Shown: one piece after another, positions 52,623 to 61,661 of the stretch
Position numbering within the stretch: position 1 is the stretch's first letter
Layout of the letters: every line of letters begins with the position of its first letter
Made by a program: the position numbers and the translations under genes
Notes under the pieces: model-generated
The model's database searches: none
Told to the model about the DNA's origin: nothing
The model's input: only the letters and a program-made list of their open reading frames with translations
Assembly: GCF_003852705.1 (NCBI RefSeq)
Contig: NZ_REFA01000014.1
Span: 1-64,000, forward strand
Length of the DNA: 64,000 nt
Direction: 5' to 3'
Source of the DNA: Amniculibacterium aquaticum
GTDB taxonomy: Bacteria; Bacteroidota; Bacteroidia; Flavobacteriales; Weeksellaceae

Positions 52623-53465
52623 ATGAAATCACAAGAAACCATCTTTACACTGAATACTCAAGGGACAATACAACTTTTGGAACGCCCCAAAATAATGGGA
52701 ATACTGAATGTTACACCAGATTCCTTTTCGGATGGTGGTCAATTTTTCAGCATTAAAAATGCAATTTTGCATGTAGAGAAATTGATTTCTGAAGGTGCCG
52801 ATATCATCGATATTGGTGCTCAATCGACCCGACCAAACGCCGAGTTTATTTCAGCCAAACAAGAAATCGATAGACTTGGGAAAATCATTATGCATATTAA
52901 AAAAGAATTTCCCAAAACTGTAATTTCTTTGGATACTTTTTATGCAGATGTTGTTCGTTTTGCAGCTGCTGAAGGGGTGGATGTGGTCAATGATATTTCT
53001 GGTGGACAGTACGATGCAGAAATGTTGAAAACCGTTGCTGATTTGGGTTTGCCCTATGTTTTGATGCATGTGAACGAACGGTATTCTGAAATGCACGATA
53101 AAAAAATAGACGGCGATGTTATACCAGAACTCAATCGTTATTTTTCAAAAAAAATAAACCAATTGTATGATTTAGGGATAAAAGATATAGTCTTGGATCC
53201 GGGAATAGGCTTTGGGAAAACCATTTCCCAAAATCATCAAATCTTGGACGAGCTCCATTTGATAAATTTTGGAAAATCCCCAGTGTTGGTGGGGATTTCC
53301 AGAAAATCGTTTATCTACAAACCTTTGGGTAAGTTGCCAACTGAAATTGTTGAAGAAACCCAAAAACTGCATTTGAAAGCCTTAGAGAATGGGGCAAATA
53401 TCCTCAGGGTCCATGATGTGGCAGCTACGAAACAGACCGTTGATGCTTATCTGAAATTTAGTTAA
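52623..53465 (+). CDS. folP: Dihydropteroate synthase
   Basis: This 280-residue TIM-barrel enzyme joins dihydropterin diphosphate with p-aminobenzoate in folate synthesis and is the sulfonamide target. It has MGILNVTPDSFSDGGQF, ADIIDIGAQSTRPNA, VVNDISGG, VLDPGIGFGKT and VGISRKSF. The last 8 bp overlap the tail of the convergent gene. Confidence 0.96.
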   Translation: MKSQETIFTLNTQGTIQLLERPKIMGILNVTPDSFSDGGQFFSIKNAILHVEKLISEGADIIDIGAQSTRPNAEFISAKQEIDRLGKIIMHIKKEFPKTVISLDTFYADVVRFAAAEGVDVVNDISGGQYDAEMLKTVADLGLPYVLMHVNERYSEMHDKKIDGDVIPELNRYFSKKINQLYDLGIKDIVLDPGIGFGKTISQNHQILDELHLINFGKSPVLVGISRKSFIYKPLGKLPTEIVEETQKLHLKALENGANILRVHDVAATKQTVDAYLKFS

Positions 53466-53694
53466 GTTGCGCCATTTTGTCGGCATATTCTTTGGCAAAA
53501 AGTTTACGATCTTCTTCCAATTTTTCAATGTTGGTGGGTAGGGTATAACCAAAAAGAACTTTGTTTTCTTCGTCTAAAAAAAGTAGTTCTTTCTCCTTTC
53601 CATCAATCATTTGAGAGAAAATTTCCCACATCGAGGCATCTTTTAATTTCAACAATTCAAAAAAATCTTTGGCTTTTATTTCTATGGTTTGCAT
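53458..53694 (-). CDS. Small hypothetical protein
   Basis: The product is 78 residues from the ATG at 53694 (MQTIEIKAKDFFELLK); a longer in-frame version from 53772 would overlap the upstream gene's end. It is Lys/Glu-rich and probably helical, with no cysteines and no membrane segment. It lies directly after the DUF5686 gene (which ends at 53696) and could be coupled to it. No family recognised. Confidence 0.55.
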   Translation of the reverse strand: MQTIEIKAKDFFELLKLKDASMWEIFSQMIDGKEKELLFLDEENKVLFGYTLPTNIEKLEEDRKLFAKEYADKMAQLN

Positions 53695-53695
53695 C

Positions 53696-56143
53696 TTAAA
53701 ATCCGAGTAATTTAAATTTAATTTGGATGGCAAAGTTATGCTTAAAATCCGAACTGGCATAATGACCCACACGGTAGAAAAAGCCGATGTTGTATTGTGT
53801 TGCTAGAAAATTATTCCATTCCAGACCCACTTCCTGGTACAGATGATCCAGCTTTTCAAAGTCGAATTGATGGATTTTCGTGTCCTTCATATCGCCAATA
53901 ATCCCTCTGTAAACCAAATCAAAGCTGGAAATGTTTTTCCCAAATGTTCGGAAATACCATGGTATTCTGTGGGTAATGTAGGTGCCCACAAATTTGTCAT
54001 TAAAATATTTTCCGCCTTCCATGGTGGCAAAACCAAGATAAGATGTCAAGTTGTAGTTCAGTTGGTTGTTTCCATTTCCCAATCCGTTCATCATAAATTT
54101 GTGCCAAATAGGAGCATTTCCCGTTGTGAAACCGCCGTATAAACGAATGCCCGATGTGCCGATTTTGGTTTTGAATTGGTGCACCAATAAGGCATCCCAA
54201 CGGCTGTAGTTCAGTTCACCACCAAATAAGTTTAGACCTTGCTCATAATTCAGGTAGAAATCGGGATAATTTTCCTCAAAGGTGAATTTTCCTGATGGGG
54301 TCATGATGTTTTTGGATTTTGGAGCATATTTTAAAGTGACCATGGTGGAAAAATTCTGAAAATTCTGTCCCAAATTATTGAAGTTATAGGCAAATAAAGC
54401 CTCTTCATTTTGTTTTTTTGAAGAAACATTTAAAGTAATTCCGTTGGTAATGTCGTGTTCATAAGCCATTTTGAAGCCTTTGTATCGGAAAAAACGATTG
54501 TTGTTCAGATCTACTTCAGAGTTCATAAGGCCCATTTTCATGTTCCAAAGATTTTCGTTAAACCTCCCTGCTGCAATGACATCATCAAAATATTCGGCAC
54601 GGAAAAAAGCATTTCTTTTCAGTGAAGTTTTCACATCAACACCCATTCCGTATTTCCATTGAGAATCTCGGAAACCATAGCCGACATAGGCATCGGGTGA
54701 AATGTAAGGATGGAATTTTTCGTTTAGTTTTACAGCCAAAGTGGTTCTAAATCCTTCATGCAGATTGAATTTTAATATTTTTGGAAGGTCAAAATCAAAC
54801 ATGCCCAATCGTAATTTTCCTTTGACAAAACCAGAAAGTAAGCCTATTTTCTGATCGATTTTGTACTTTTTTCCAACGCTGTCAATTTTTTCATAAGTGG
54901 TCAGTTCTCTTTGGCTTAGACTATCGGTTCTGTATTGGTCCAACAATTTACCGTTGGCATTTCTTACCTCCAAACTGTAGCCTTCAAAATCCTTTTCTCT
55001 ATTGGTTAAAGGGGTGGTAAAGTCGAAATAATCGGACTTCATGTAGGCATAATTTCCAAATGATTTGGGCTTTCGCTTGGGTGAGTTTTCAGTTTTTTCT
55101 TCGGCTTTCTTATTTGAGTCATTGAAAACGGTATTTCCCAGTCGAATCTTTAAATTCTCCGATTGCAAAAACCATTTTCCGTTGTGCAAAGTCCAAGTAC
55201 TGGAAATGTACCCTTCGTTTTTGATTTTGGAGTTGTGTTCAATTTTTTTGATGCCGTAGGTTGCAGCATCAATGTACAGGAAGCCTGTAAATTTTCGTCT
55301 GCTGTTTTTATCTTTGTAACTTGCCGGCCTGAATTTGATTACATAAGTCTTTCTTCCATCAATATCCAGCGAATCGGTAAGGAAAAAACGGTACAATTTT
55401 CTGTTTTCTTCTTTGATCTCTCTTGGGACTCTGTTTCGGTTGCTTCGCAGCGTCATCATCTCGTACAAAGGTTGGTTAAGGCCGGAAACGCGATTGTCCA
55501 ATACCAAAGTTTTTTCCCCTTTTTTCTTAGACCAAAGAAATTCCATGGCTCTTTCCCAAATAAAAAGTTTGCTGTCTTGTAACAAATGCATGAACTGAAT
55601 GCCCTCCAACGAGTCTTTTTTCTTATTTTTATTTTGGTTGATGTTGGGTTTCAAGGATTTTAGAGAGTCCAATCGGTTGTTGGTAAACTGTTTGAAGCTT
55701 GCAATACTGTCCTGATCAAAATCCATCGAGATTTTTTCATACGCTTTGAAGGAATAAGAGTCCAAAGACTTGGGTGAATTTTCATCGTAGTGATTGTTTA
55801 CTTTTTTTAGCAAAGCAATGGCACGAGGATCGTTTTTGTCGGCAATGGTAACCGTTTCTATCGCCTTTTGTTTGGGATCATCCACGGTAAGTTGTACTTT
55901 CATGTTTTTTTCGACAAAGCTTTCTTCATCATAAAATCCAAGTGCTTTTATTTGAATTTTTTTGCATTTGGTACTGAACTTTAATTCGCCCTTGTCATCG
56001 GTTTTTCCTAAAAATTTATCCACACAATAGATGGAAGCACCTTTTATGGGCTTGTTATCCAAGCGACTGACCGAAATGGTGTTTTGAGCGAAAAAAAGAG
56101 AAGGAATAAAAATAAAGATCAATAAAGCAGCAAATTTTCTCAT
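53696..56143 (-). CDS. DUF5686 / carboxypeptidase-like regulatory domain outer-membrane protein
   Basis: This 815-residue protein has a signal peptide (RKFAALLIFIFIPSLFFAQ). A carboxypeptidase-regulatory-like beta domain (about 20-100; VSRLDNKPIKGASIYCVD, TDDKGELKF) is followed by a long region with amphipathic strands ending ...AIQIKFKLLGF, whose terminal Phe suits an outer-membrane beta-barrel. This layout matches the DUF5686 family of Bacteroidetes, of unknown function. The start at 56143 is supported by a promoter at 56162-56169. Confidence 0.82.
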   Translation of the reverse strand: MRKFAALLIFIFIPSLFFAQNTISVSRLDNKPIKGASIYCVDKFLGKTDDKGELKFSTKCKKIQIKALGFYDEESFVEKNMKVQLTVDDPKQKAIETVTIADKNDPRAIALLKKVNNHYDENSPKSLDSYSFKAYEKISMDFDQDSIASFKQFTNNRLDSLKSLKPNINQNKNKKKDSLEGIQFMHLLQDSKLFIWERAMEFLWSKKKGEKTLVLDNRVSGLNQPLYEMMTLRSNRNRVPREIKEENRKLYRFFLTDSLDIDGRKTYVIKFRPASYKDKNSRRKFTGFLYIDAATYGIKKIEHNSKIKNEGYISSTWTLHNGKWFLQSENLKIRLGNTVFNDSNKKAEEKTENSPKRKPKSFGNYAYMKSDYFDFTTPLTNREKDFEGYSLEVRNANGKLLDQYRTDSLSQRELTTYEKIDSVGKKYKIDQKIGLLSGFVKGKLRLGMFDFDLPKILKFNLHEGFRTTLAVKLNEKFHPYISPDAYVGYGFRDSQWKYGMGVDVKTSLKRNAFFRAEYFDDVIAAGRFNENLWNMKMGLMNSEVDLNNNRFFRYKGFKMAYEHDITNGITLNVSSKKQNEEALFAYNFNNLGQNFQNFSTMVTLKYAPKSKNIMTPSGKFTFEENYPDFYLNYEQGLNLFGGELNYSRWDALLVHQFKTKIGTSGIRLYGGFTTGNAPIWHKFMMNGLGNGNNQLNYNLTSYLGFATMEGGKYFNDKFVGTYITHRIPWYFRTFGKNISSFDLVYRGIIGDMKDTKIHQFDFEKLDHLYQEVGLEWNNFLATQYNIGFFYRVGHYASSDFKHNFAIQIKFKLLGF

Positions 56144-56161
56144 GGTTTTTGTATAATCAGT

Positions 56162-56169
56162 CAAAAATA
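56162..56169 (-). promoter_or_regulatory. -7 promoter element for the DUF5686 gene
   Basis: The minus strand reads TATTTTTG 18 nt before the ATG at 56143. Confidence 0.5.
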
Positions 56170-56351
56170 ACAATAAAATTGAAACTTTTTTATGAATGTT
56201 GAAAATAAAACACAATCATTCGGTTTATCTTTGGTACTATTTGAATCTATAAATGATTATAAAGGCTAAACTTGCAATTTTTTTGTTAATTTTAAATAAA
56301 AATATTATTATTGTGTTGAATGGTCTTATATCCATACAAAACAACAGAATT

Positions 56352-57887
56352 ATGAAAGCTAAAAACCTTTATATTGTACTTTTGTCGTGTGTCTTTTCTA
56401 CTTGGAATGGTCAAGGCAAAGCCTCTTTTGATTCTTCAATTAATGAGAGATCCCAAGCGGTAAATTCAACAGAAATTGAAGCGACTTTGCCCGAAATAAA
56501 CAGAGAGTTTAGAGGTGTTTGGATATCTACGGTAGCCAATATCAATTGGCCGTCTAAAAACAATCTGTCGGTTGCACAACAAAAAGAAGAAGCCATAAAA
56601 ATGTTGGATCTTGTACAAAATGCCAACTTTAATGTGGTGATTTTGCAAGCCAGACCTTCTGCAGATGCCTTGTATAAAAGTAGCTTAGAGCCTTGGTCTT
56701 ATTTCTTAACAGGCGAAACCGGCAAAGTACCTTTTCCTTTTTATGACCCTTTAGAATTTTGGATTTCCGAAGCCCATAAAAGAGGACTGGAACTCCATGT
56801 TTGGATGAATCCTTTCCGTGCAAGTCATTCTACAGGAGGACCGGTAACCGCGCAATCCATGGTGAAGAAAATGCCCAACCAAGTGGTGAGATTAAAAAAT
56901 GGAATGTATTGGTTTGACCCGGCCGATATCGAAACTCAAAACCATGTATCGAATGTGGTGAAGGAAATTCTGAAAAATTATGATGTCGATGGCATCCACT
57001 TCGATGATTATTTCTATCCTTACAAAGAATACAACGGTGGTGCCGATTTTCCGGATTACAAATCGTGGTCGGCGTATCAAAAATCGGGCGGACAACTTTC
57101 TAGACCCGATTGGAGAAGAGACCAGGTCAATCGCTTTGTAAAGCGAATTTATACCGAAATAAAAACCGATAAAAACAATGTGAAATTTGGAATTTCTCCG
57201 TTCGGAATTTGGAAACCCGGCTTCCCAGAAGGCATCACGGGAAGTTCGCAATACGATGAACTTTTTGCCGATGCCAAACTTTGGCTGAATGAAGGTTGGG
57301 TCGATTATTTTGCACCACAATTGTACTGGAAAATTGGAGGCCTCCAAGATTTTGAAGCTTTATTAAAATGGTGGCAACAAGAAAATAAAAAAAACAGACA
57401 CCTTTTTCCCGGTCTGAATACGGTAGGATTGAAGAATGTTTTGGATAAACCCAAAGAGATCATCAACCAAATATTAATTGACCGAAAAATTGAAGAAAAA
57501 GATAAGGGGGTTATCCATTGGAGTATTGCCGGAATTACGAAAAGCAATGCCATGTTAGAAGCCCTGAAGTCGGTGTACCGTGAAAAAGCCATAGTTCCCG
57601 CTTCTCCTTGGTTGAAATCTGAAATCCAAACAAAACCGAGCATCTATTTGTTGACGGACGGCGATCGATTAAAAATTAATTGGATGACAAAAAAACAGCA
57701 AATAGTAAAACAATGGGTCTTGTTTCTGAAATACGGAAACGAATGGAAACAAGAAATCCTAATTCCAGAAACCTCCAATCGCTTGGTTGATGTGAAGTGG
57801 AACGGCAATAAGCTCAATACGGTAGCCTTGAAATACATTGATCCTCAGGGTAACGAGTCGCCTGCAGAAATTAGGAAAATGAATTGA
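56352..57887 (+). CDS. GHL10-family glycoside-hydrolase-like protein (YngK/DUF187)
   Basis: This 511-residue secreted protein has an N-terminal hydrophobic signal (NLYIVLLSCVFSTWNG) and then the TIM-barrel domain: REFRGVWISTVANINWPS, VVILQARPSADALYKS, LHVWMNPFRA, VDGIHFDDYFYPY and FGISPFGIWKP. The HFDDYFYP motif carries the likely catalytic acids. A C-terminal beta domain (about 430-511) is fibronectin-III-like. Family members act on bacterial cell-wall or surface glycans. The upstream start at 56253 would hide the signal peptide, so 56352 is used. Confidence 0.88.
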   Translation: MKAKNLYIVLLSCVFSTWNGQGKASFDSSINERSQAVNSTEIEATLPEINREFRGVWISTVANINWPSKNNLSVAQQKEEAIKMLDLVQNANFNVVILQARPSADALYKSSLEPWSYFLTGETGKVPFPFYDPLEFWISEAHKRGLELHVWMNPFRASHSTGGPVTAQSMVKKMPNQVVRLKNGMYWFDPADIETQNHVSNVVKEILKNYDVDGIHFDDYFYPYKEYNGGADFPDYKSWSAYQKSGGQLSRPDWRRDQVNRFVKRIYTEIKTDKNNVKFGISPFGIWKPGFPEGITGSSQYDELFADAKLWLNEGWVDYFAPQLYWKIGGLQDFEALLKWWQQENKKNRHLFPGLNTVGLKNVLDKPKEIINQILIDRKIEEKDKGVIHWSIAGITKSNAMLEALKSVYREKAIVPASPWLKSEIQTKPSIYLLTDGDRLKINWMTKKQQIVKQWVLFLKYGNEWKQEILIPETSNRLVDVKWNGNKLNTVALKYIDPQGNESPAEIRKMN

Positions 57888-57943
57888 TGTTTTTTCCTTT
57901 TTTAGTTCAAACTTCCGAAATAAAATAGAATTTCGTACGGATA

Positions 57944-57982
57944 AAAATGGATTCAGATCTGATCTGAATCCATTTTTTTTAT
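57944..57982 (+). terminator. Terminator of the GHL10 gene
   Basis: ATGGATTCAGATC (57947-57959) and GATCTGAATCCAT (57961-57973) form a perfect 13-bp stem followed by a long T tract. Confidence 0.9.
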
Positions 57983-58045
57983 TTTTATTAGGAAATAAGT
58001 ATTAATTTTAATCTGTAAAGAAGTTGATTTTTGTTCTAAATATAA

Positions 58046-60748
58046 TTGGTTTTGCTTAAAAATAGAATATACAAACTGCTGTTTTTATTATTGATATTCC
58101 TTCAGTGGAAGGTCAGTGCTCAACATGCATCGTATCTGGAAACCATAACGGAAAAGGAAGGCTTACCGTCCAATTATATTTTTTCCATTACACAAGACGA
58201 TACAGGAGTTATGTGGTTGGGTACGGATAAAGGTTTGGTAAAATACGACAATCATAAATATACAGTTTACGACAGCGATTCTGGATTACCGGGAAATTAT
58301 GTAAATGTTGTTCAGTCTCTTGGAGGAAAGGGATTGTTATTGGAAATATCAGAAAAAGGGAAATATTATTTTGATATCCACAAAGAAAAAATTACTTCAG
58401 AATATAAGATTTTTAAAAATAAATATTCAATATTCAATATCAAAAAATCATTACAATATTCTAATTATCAGATTGTTAGTTTTTTAAATTCAACGATGGC
58501 TTGTGCAATCCATAAAGATCATCCAGAAAAACTTATTGAACTTAAATCTAAAGCATCTTCATCCGACCCCGATAAAATTAATTATTATTTAGAAACTAAA
58601 AATGGTTTACTTTTTTTAGCAAATTCGGATTATCTAAAGTCTCAACCCCTATTTTCAGACAGGAATTATCAGTATCAGTACCAATACGGAAAAGGAATTG
58701 TTCGTTATAAAAATGGAAAAATTGTAGATTTCCTAAACGAGAATACGGGTTTGGGGAGCAATTTGGTTTCTTCTTCATACCAAATGGCCAATGGAGATCT
58801 TTATTTTGCAACGCTCGGTAGTGGCTTGACCGTCATTAAAAAAAACAACCAAAGATCGGTTTTTGAGTTTGAGAAATTAAATCCAAAAGCAGTGGGCTAC
58901 CAAGACGGTCAGTATTTTATACTTTCCGATGGTTTTTTGTATATTCTGAATGAAAAAAAAGTGGTGAAGAAAGTCTTTCTAAACAAAGATGCTCTTACAT
59001 TTTCTTTGTTTGGTGATGAATTTTATTTGGGTTCTTTTACCGGATTTACAAAATATCATTTTCAAAACAATCAATTGAAAAAGTTGTCTCATCTTCCTTT
59101 GACATCGGGGATTTCAAAAATAATTAAGGCAAACAATAGCATTGTATTTTCTTGTTATGGGAGCGGATTTTATTCTGAACAAAACGGGAAATTCGTACAG
59201 CAGTCAACGCCGTATTTTAATAATATCGAAAATTTATTTCAAATAGAAGGAGGTAATTTGGTCTTTACTTCACAAGAATCCGGTTTTACCATTTTGGATA
59301 AGAACCGAAAGATTATTGGACATTTCAACAAAAAAAACGGTTTGCCCAGCAACAACATCCAATATGCATTTGGTGAAAAAGATACCCTGTGGATAGGCTC
59401 CAAAAAAGGACTGACCGCTGTAGTTCAAGATAAAATTTATCGTTCTTTTCAAGAGGCTCAAGGATTTGTCGGTACCAAAGTGCTTTGCATTTTCAAATCT
59501 TCCAACGATCAACTTTGGGTGATTTCGGATCGTATGATGATGAAAAAAGTGGGGAACCAACTACAGCCTCTGGAAAATATAAATTTATTGGATGGCAAAA
59601 ATCCAATAAAGCACTGTTACTTTTCTTCAGAAAGGCAAGAATTGTTGTTGGCTATGAAAAATAGCATTTCCGTTATTAAAATTAAAGACATTAAGCCGAA
59701 CGAACATCCCGAAGCCCCGAAACTGGAAAAAATATTGCTAAATGGTGAAAATGTAGAAAAAGAAAATTTCCTAAATCTAAAGGCCGATAACTATACTACA
59801 GAATTGTTTTTTGCATCGGTTGATAAAAATCCGCTTTCCAAAACCACCTATTATTATCGGGTAAACCAAAGCGAATGGAGGCCTTTTATTGAAGCCAATT
59901 TCCTTAGATTTCATCATTTGGATCAGGGAGAATATATTTTAAATTTCAAAACCATGAATGCCGATGGTTACGAGAATGTCATGCCTCAATCTTTGGTTTT
60001 GAAGGTCAATGAACATTTTTATCAGAATCTTTGGTTCATTCTGGGTTTGATCCTTTTTTTAGGCTCCATCACGGGTTGGTTTTTTTATGATATTAAAAGC
60101 AGAAAGCTTCAAAAAATGCATCAAGAAATGATGTTCGAAAGTAAATTGGAATCGGAGAGAAGACGCATCAGCAGGGATCTTCATGATAATATTGGCGCGT
60201 ACACCACCAGTCTTATTTCTAAAGTAGATCAATTGCAAACCTCAAAAATAAAAAGTAAAAGCAGCAAGTTGGAAGAAATTCGCGAAAATGCCACTTACAT
60301 CCTCAGTCTATTACGACAGACCATTTGGGTACTTTCCTTAAAAGATACCAGTGTCGAAAGTCTATACGATTATTTTAAAAATTATATTTATAAAATTATA
60401 GGCACTGAAAGTCCAATAAAAGTTGATTTTGTTGATGAAATAGAAAACGATAAACCGTTGGATTCCTCGAAAGCCATTGAGTTGTTTAGAATTTTGCAAG
60501 AAAGTTTTCAGAATATTTTAAAACATGCACAAGCCGATACCGTAGTCGTTACGGTAAAAAGTTCCGAAATTATCTCAATCACGGTAGAAGACAATGGTAA
60601 AGGCTTTGATGCAGAGCTTGTAAAAACAGGAAACGGTCTGCAAAACATGAAAGATAGGGCTCAGGAAATAGGGTTTTCAATAGAGATATTATCCAACAGT
60701 AAAGGAACGAAAATTTGTATTTTGGAAAATGAAAAATGCGTAAAATAG
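58046..60748 (+). CDS. Propeller/Y_Y_Y sensor histidine kinase (HisKA_3)
   Basis: This 900-residue sensor kinase has a signal peptide, then two-component propeller repeats (about 30-560; for example EGLPSNYIFSITQDDTGVMW and NGLPSNNIQYAFGEKDTLWIG), a Y_Y_Y domain (about 590-655), one membrane helix (LWFILGLILFLGSITGWFFY), and a LytS/NarX-type kinase. The phosphorylated His is in RRRISRDLHDNIGAY, and the ATP-binding site in SITVEDNGKGFD. No ATG is near the 5' end; TTG at 58046 (or 58052) must be used. The response-regulator gene follows by 51 bp. Confidence 0.9.
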   Translation: MVLLKNRIYKLLFLLLIFLQWKVSAQHASYLETITEKEGLPSNYIFSITQDDTGVMWLGTDKGLVKYDNHKYTVYDSDSGLPGNYVNVVQSLGGKGLLLEISEKGKYYFDIHKEKITSEYKIFKNKYSIFNIKKSLQYSNYQIVSFLNSTMACAIHKDHPEKLIELKSKASSSDPDKINYYLETKNGLLFLANSDYLKSQPLFSDRNYQYQYQYGKGIVRYKNGKIVDFLNENTGLGSNLVSSSYQMANGDLYFATLGSGLTVIKKNNQRSVFEFEKLNPKAVGYQDGQYFILSDGFLYILNEKKVVKKVFLNKDALTFSLFGDEFYLGSFTGFTKYHFQNNQLKKLSHLPLTSGISKIIKANNSIVFSCYGSGFYSEQNGKFVQQSTPYFNNIENLFQIEGGNLVFTSQESGFTILDKNRKIIGHFNKKNGLPSNNIQYAFGEKDTLWIGSKKGLTAVVQDKIYRSFQEAQGFVGTKVLCIFKSSNDQLWVISDRMMMKKVGNQLQPLENINLLDGKNPIKHCYFSSERQELLLAMKNSISVIKIKDIKPNEHPEAPKLEKILLNGENVEKENFLNLKADNYTTELFFASVDKNPLSKTTYYYRVNQSEWRPFIEANFLRFHHLDQGEYILNFKTMNADGYENVMPQSLVLKVNEHFYQNLWFILGLILFLGSITGWFFYDIKSRKLQKMHQEMMFESKLESERRRISRDLHDNIGAYTTSLISKVDQLQTSKIKSKSSKLEEIRENATYILSLLRQTIWVLSLKDTSVESLYDYFKNYIYKIIGTESPIKVDFVDEIENDKPLDSSKAIELFRILQESFQNILKHAQADTVVVTVKSSEIISITVEDNGKGFDAELVKTGNGLQNMKDRAQEIGFSIEILSNSKGTKICILENEKCVK

Positions 60749-60775
60749 CTTAGTGTGTATGCAGTCGAGGATCTG

Positions 60776-60783
60776 TAAATTTG
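60776..60783 (+). promoter_or_regulatory. -7 promoter element for the response regulator
   Basis: TAAATTTG lies 16 nt before the ATG at 60800, so the regulator can be expressed apart from the kinase. Confidence 0.5.
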
Positions 60784-60799
60784 TTAAAAATTCATAGTT

Positions 60800-61462
60800 A
60801 TGATTAGGGTAGCCATTGTGGACGATAATGCAGTCAATAGGAAAACCATAAAGGACAAACTTTTGCCTTATAGCGATATCCATTTGGCCTTCGAAGCTCA
60901 TAATGGAGAAGATTTTTTTGTGCAGCTGGATGAATTTCCAAAAAATCAACATCCACAAGTGGTTCTAATGGATCTAGAAATGCCTAAATTGGATGGGATT
61001 TCTACCATTTCTTTAGCCTCAGTTCGGTATCCGGAAATGAAGTTTATCGTACTCACCATTTTTGAAGATAACGACAAAATATTTGAAGCCATAAAAGCCG
61101 GTGCTAGTGGTTATTTGCTAAAAGAAGACAAGGCTGTAAACATCGTAGAGGCCATAACCAATGTCGTGATGTTCGACGGTATCCCCATGAGTCCCGCCAT
61201 CGCAAGACGAGCAATGAAGCTGCTTTCGGAATCTACCCCGCCTGAGAAAAAAATAGAAAAGACCTCGGATTATCAACTGAGTGATAGAGAAATGGAAATA
61301 CTAAAAGAAATTGTAAAAGGTCATAATCCAAAAGAAATTGGTGAGAAGCTCTTTATTAGTCCCAATACGGTTCGAACCCATGTCAATAATATTTATAAAA
61401 AACTCCACCTCAATTCCAGAAGCCAAATTATCAATTTGGCTCATAAAAACAAATGGATATAG
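60800..61462 (+). CDS. LuxR/NarL-family response regulator
   Basis: This 220-residue protein has a receiver domain (VAIVDDN, phospho-acceptor Asp in VVLMDLEMPKLDG, conserved Thr in VLTIF and Lys in LLKED) and a C-terminal LuxR helix-turn-helix (LSDREMEILKEIVKGHNPKE and SPNTVRTHVNNIYKKL). It is the partner of the kinase directly upstream. The secreted-protein genes that follow are candidate targets because of position only. Confidence 0.94.
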   Translation: MIRVAIVDDNAVNRKTIKDKLLPYSDIHLAFEAHNGEDFFVQLDEFPKNQHPQVVLMDLEMPKLDGISTISLASVRYPEMKFIVLTIFEDNDKIFEAIKAGASGYLLKEDKAVNIVEAITNVVMFDGIPMSPAIARRAMKLLSESTPPEKKIEKTSDYQLSDREMEILKEIVKGHNPKEIGEKLFISPNTVRTHVNNIYKKLHLNSRSQIINLAHKNKWI

Positions 61463-61477
61463 TTTTTTATATTCTTT

Positions 61478-61512
61478 TTGAAGTCAATTTCTTTTTGAAG
61501 TTGACTTTTTTA
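61478..61512 (+). terminator. Terminator of the two-component system
   Basis: AAGTCAA (61481-61487) and TTGACTT (61501-61507) pair and are followed by T. Confidence 0.6.
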
Positions 61513-61661
61513 TTTTTCACATTTTAACAAGTATATAATACGCTTTTTTGCGTATTGACATATAAAACGATCTTTTCTCAAATTTGATGAAAATTCTTTT
61601 TGATCAATATTCAAAATAAATTAATTCAAAAAATTTGTATAAACAACTAAACACAATTAAC

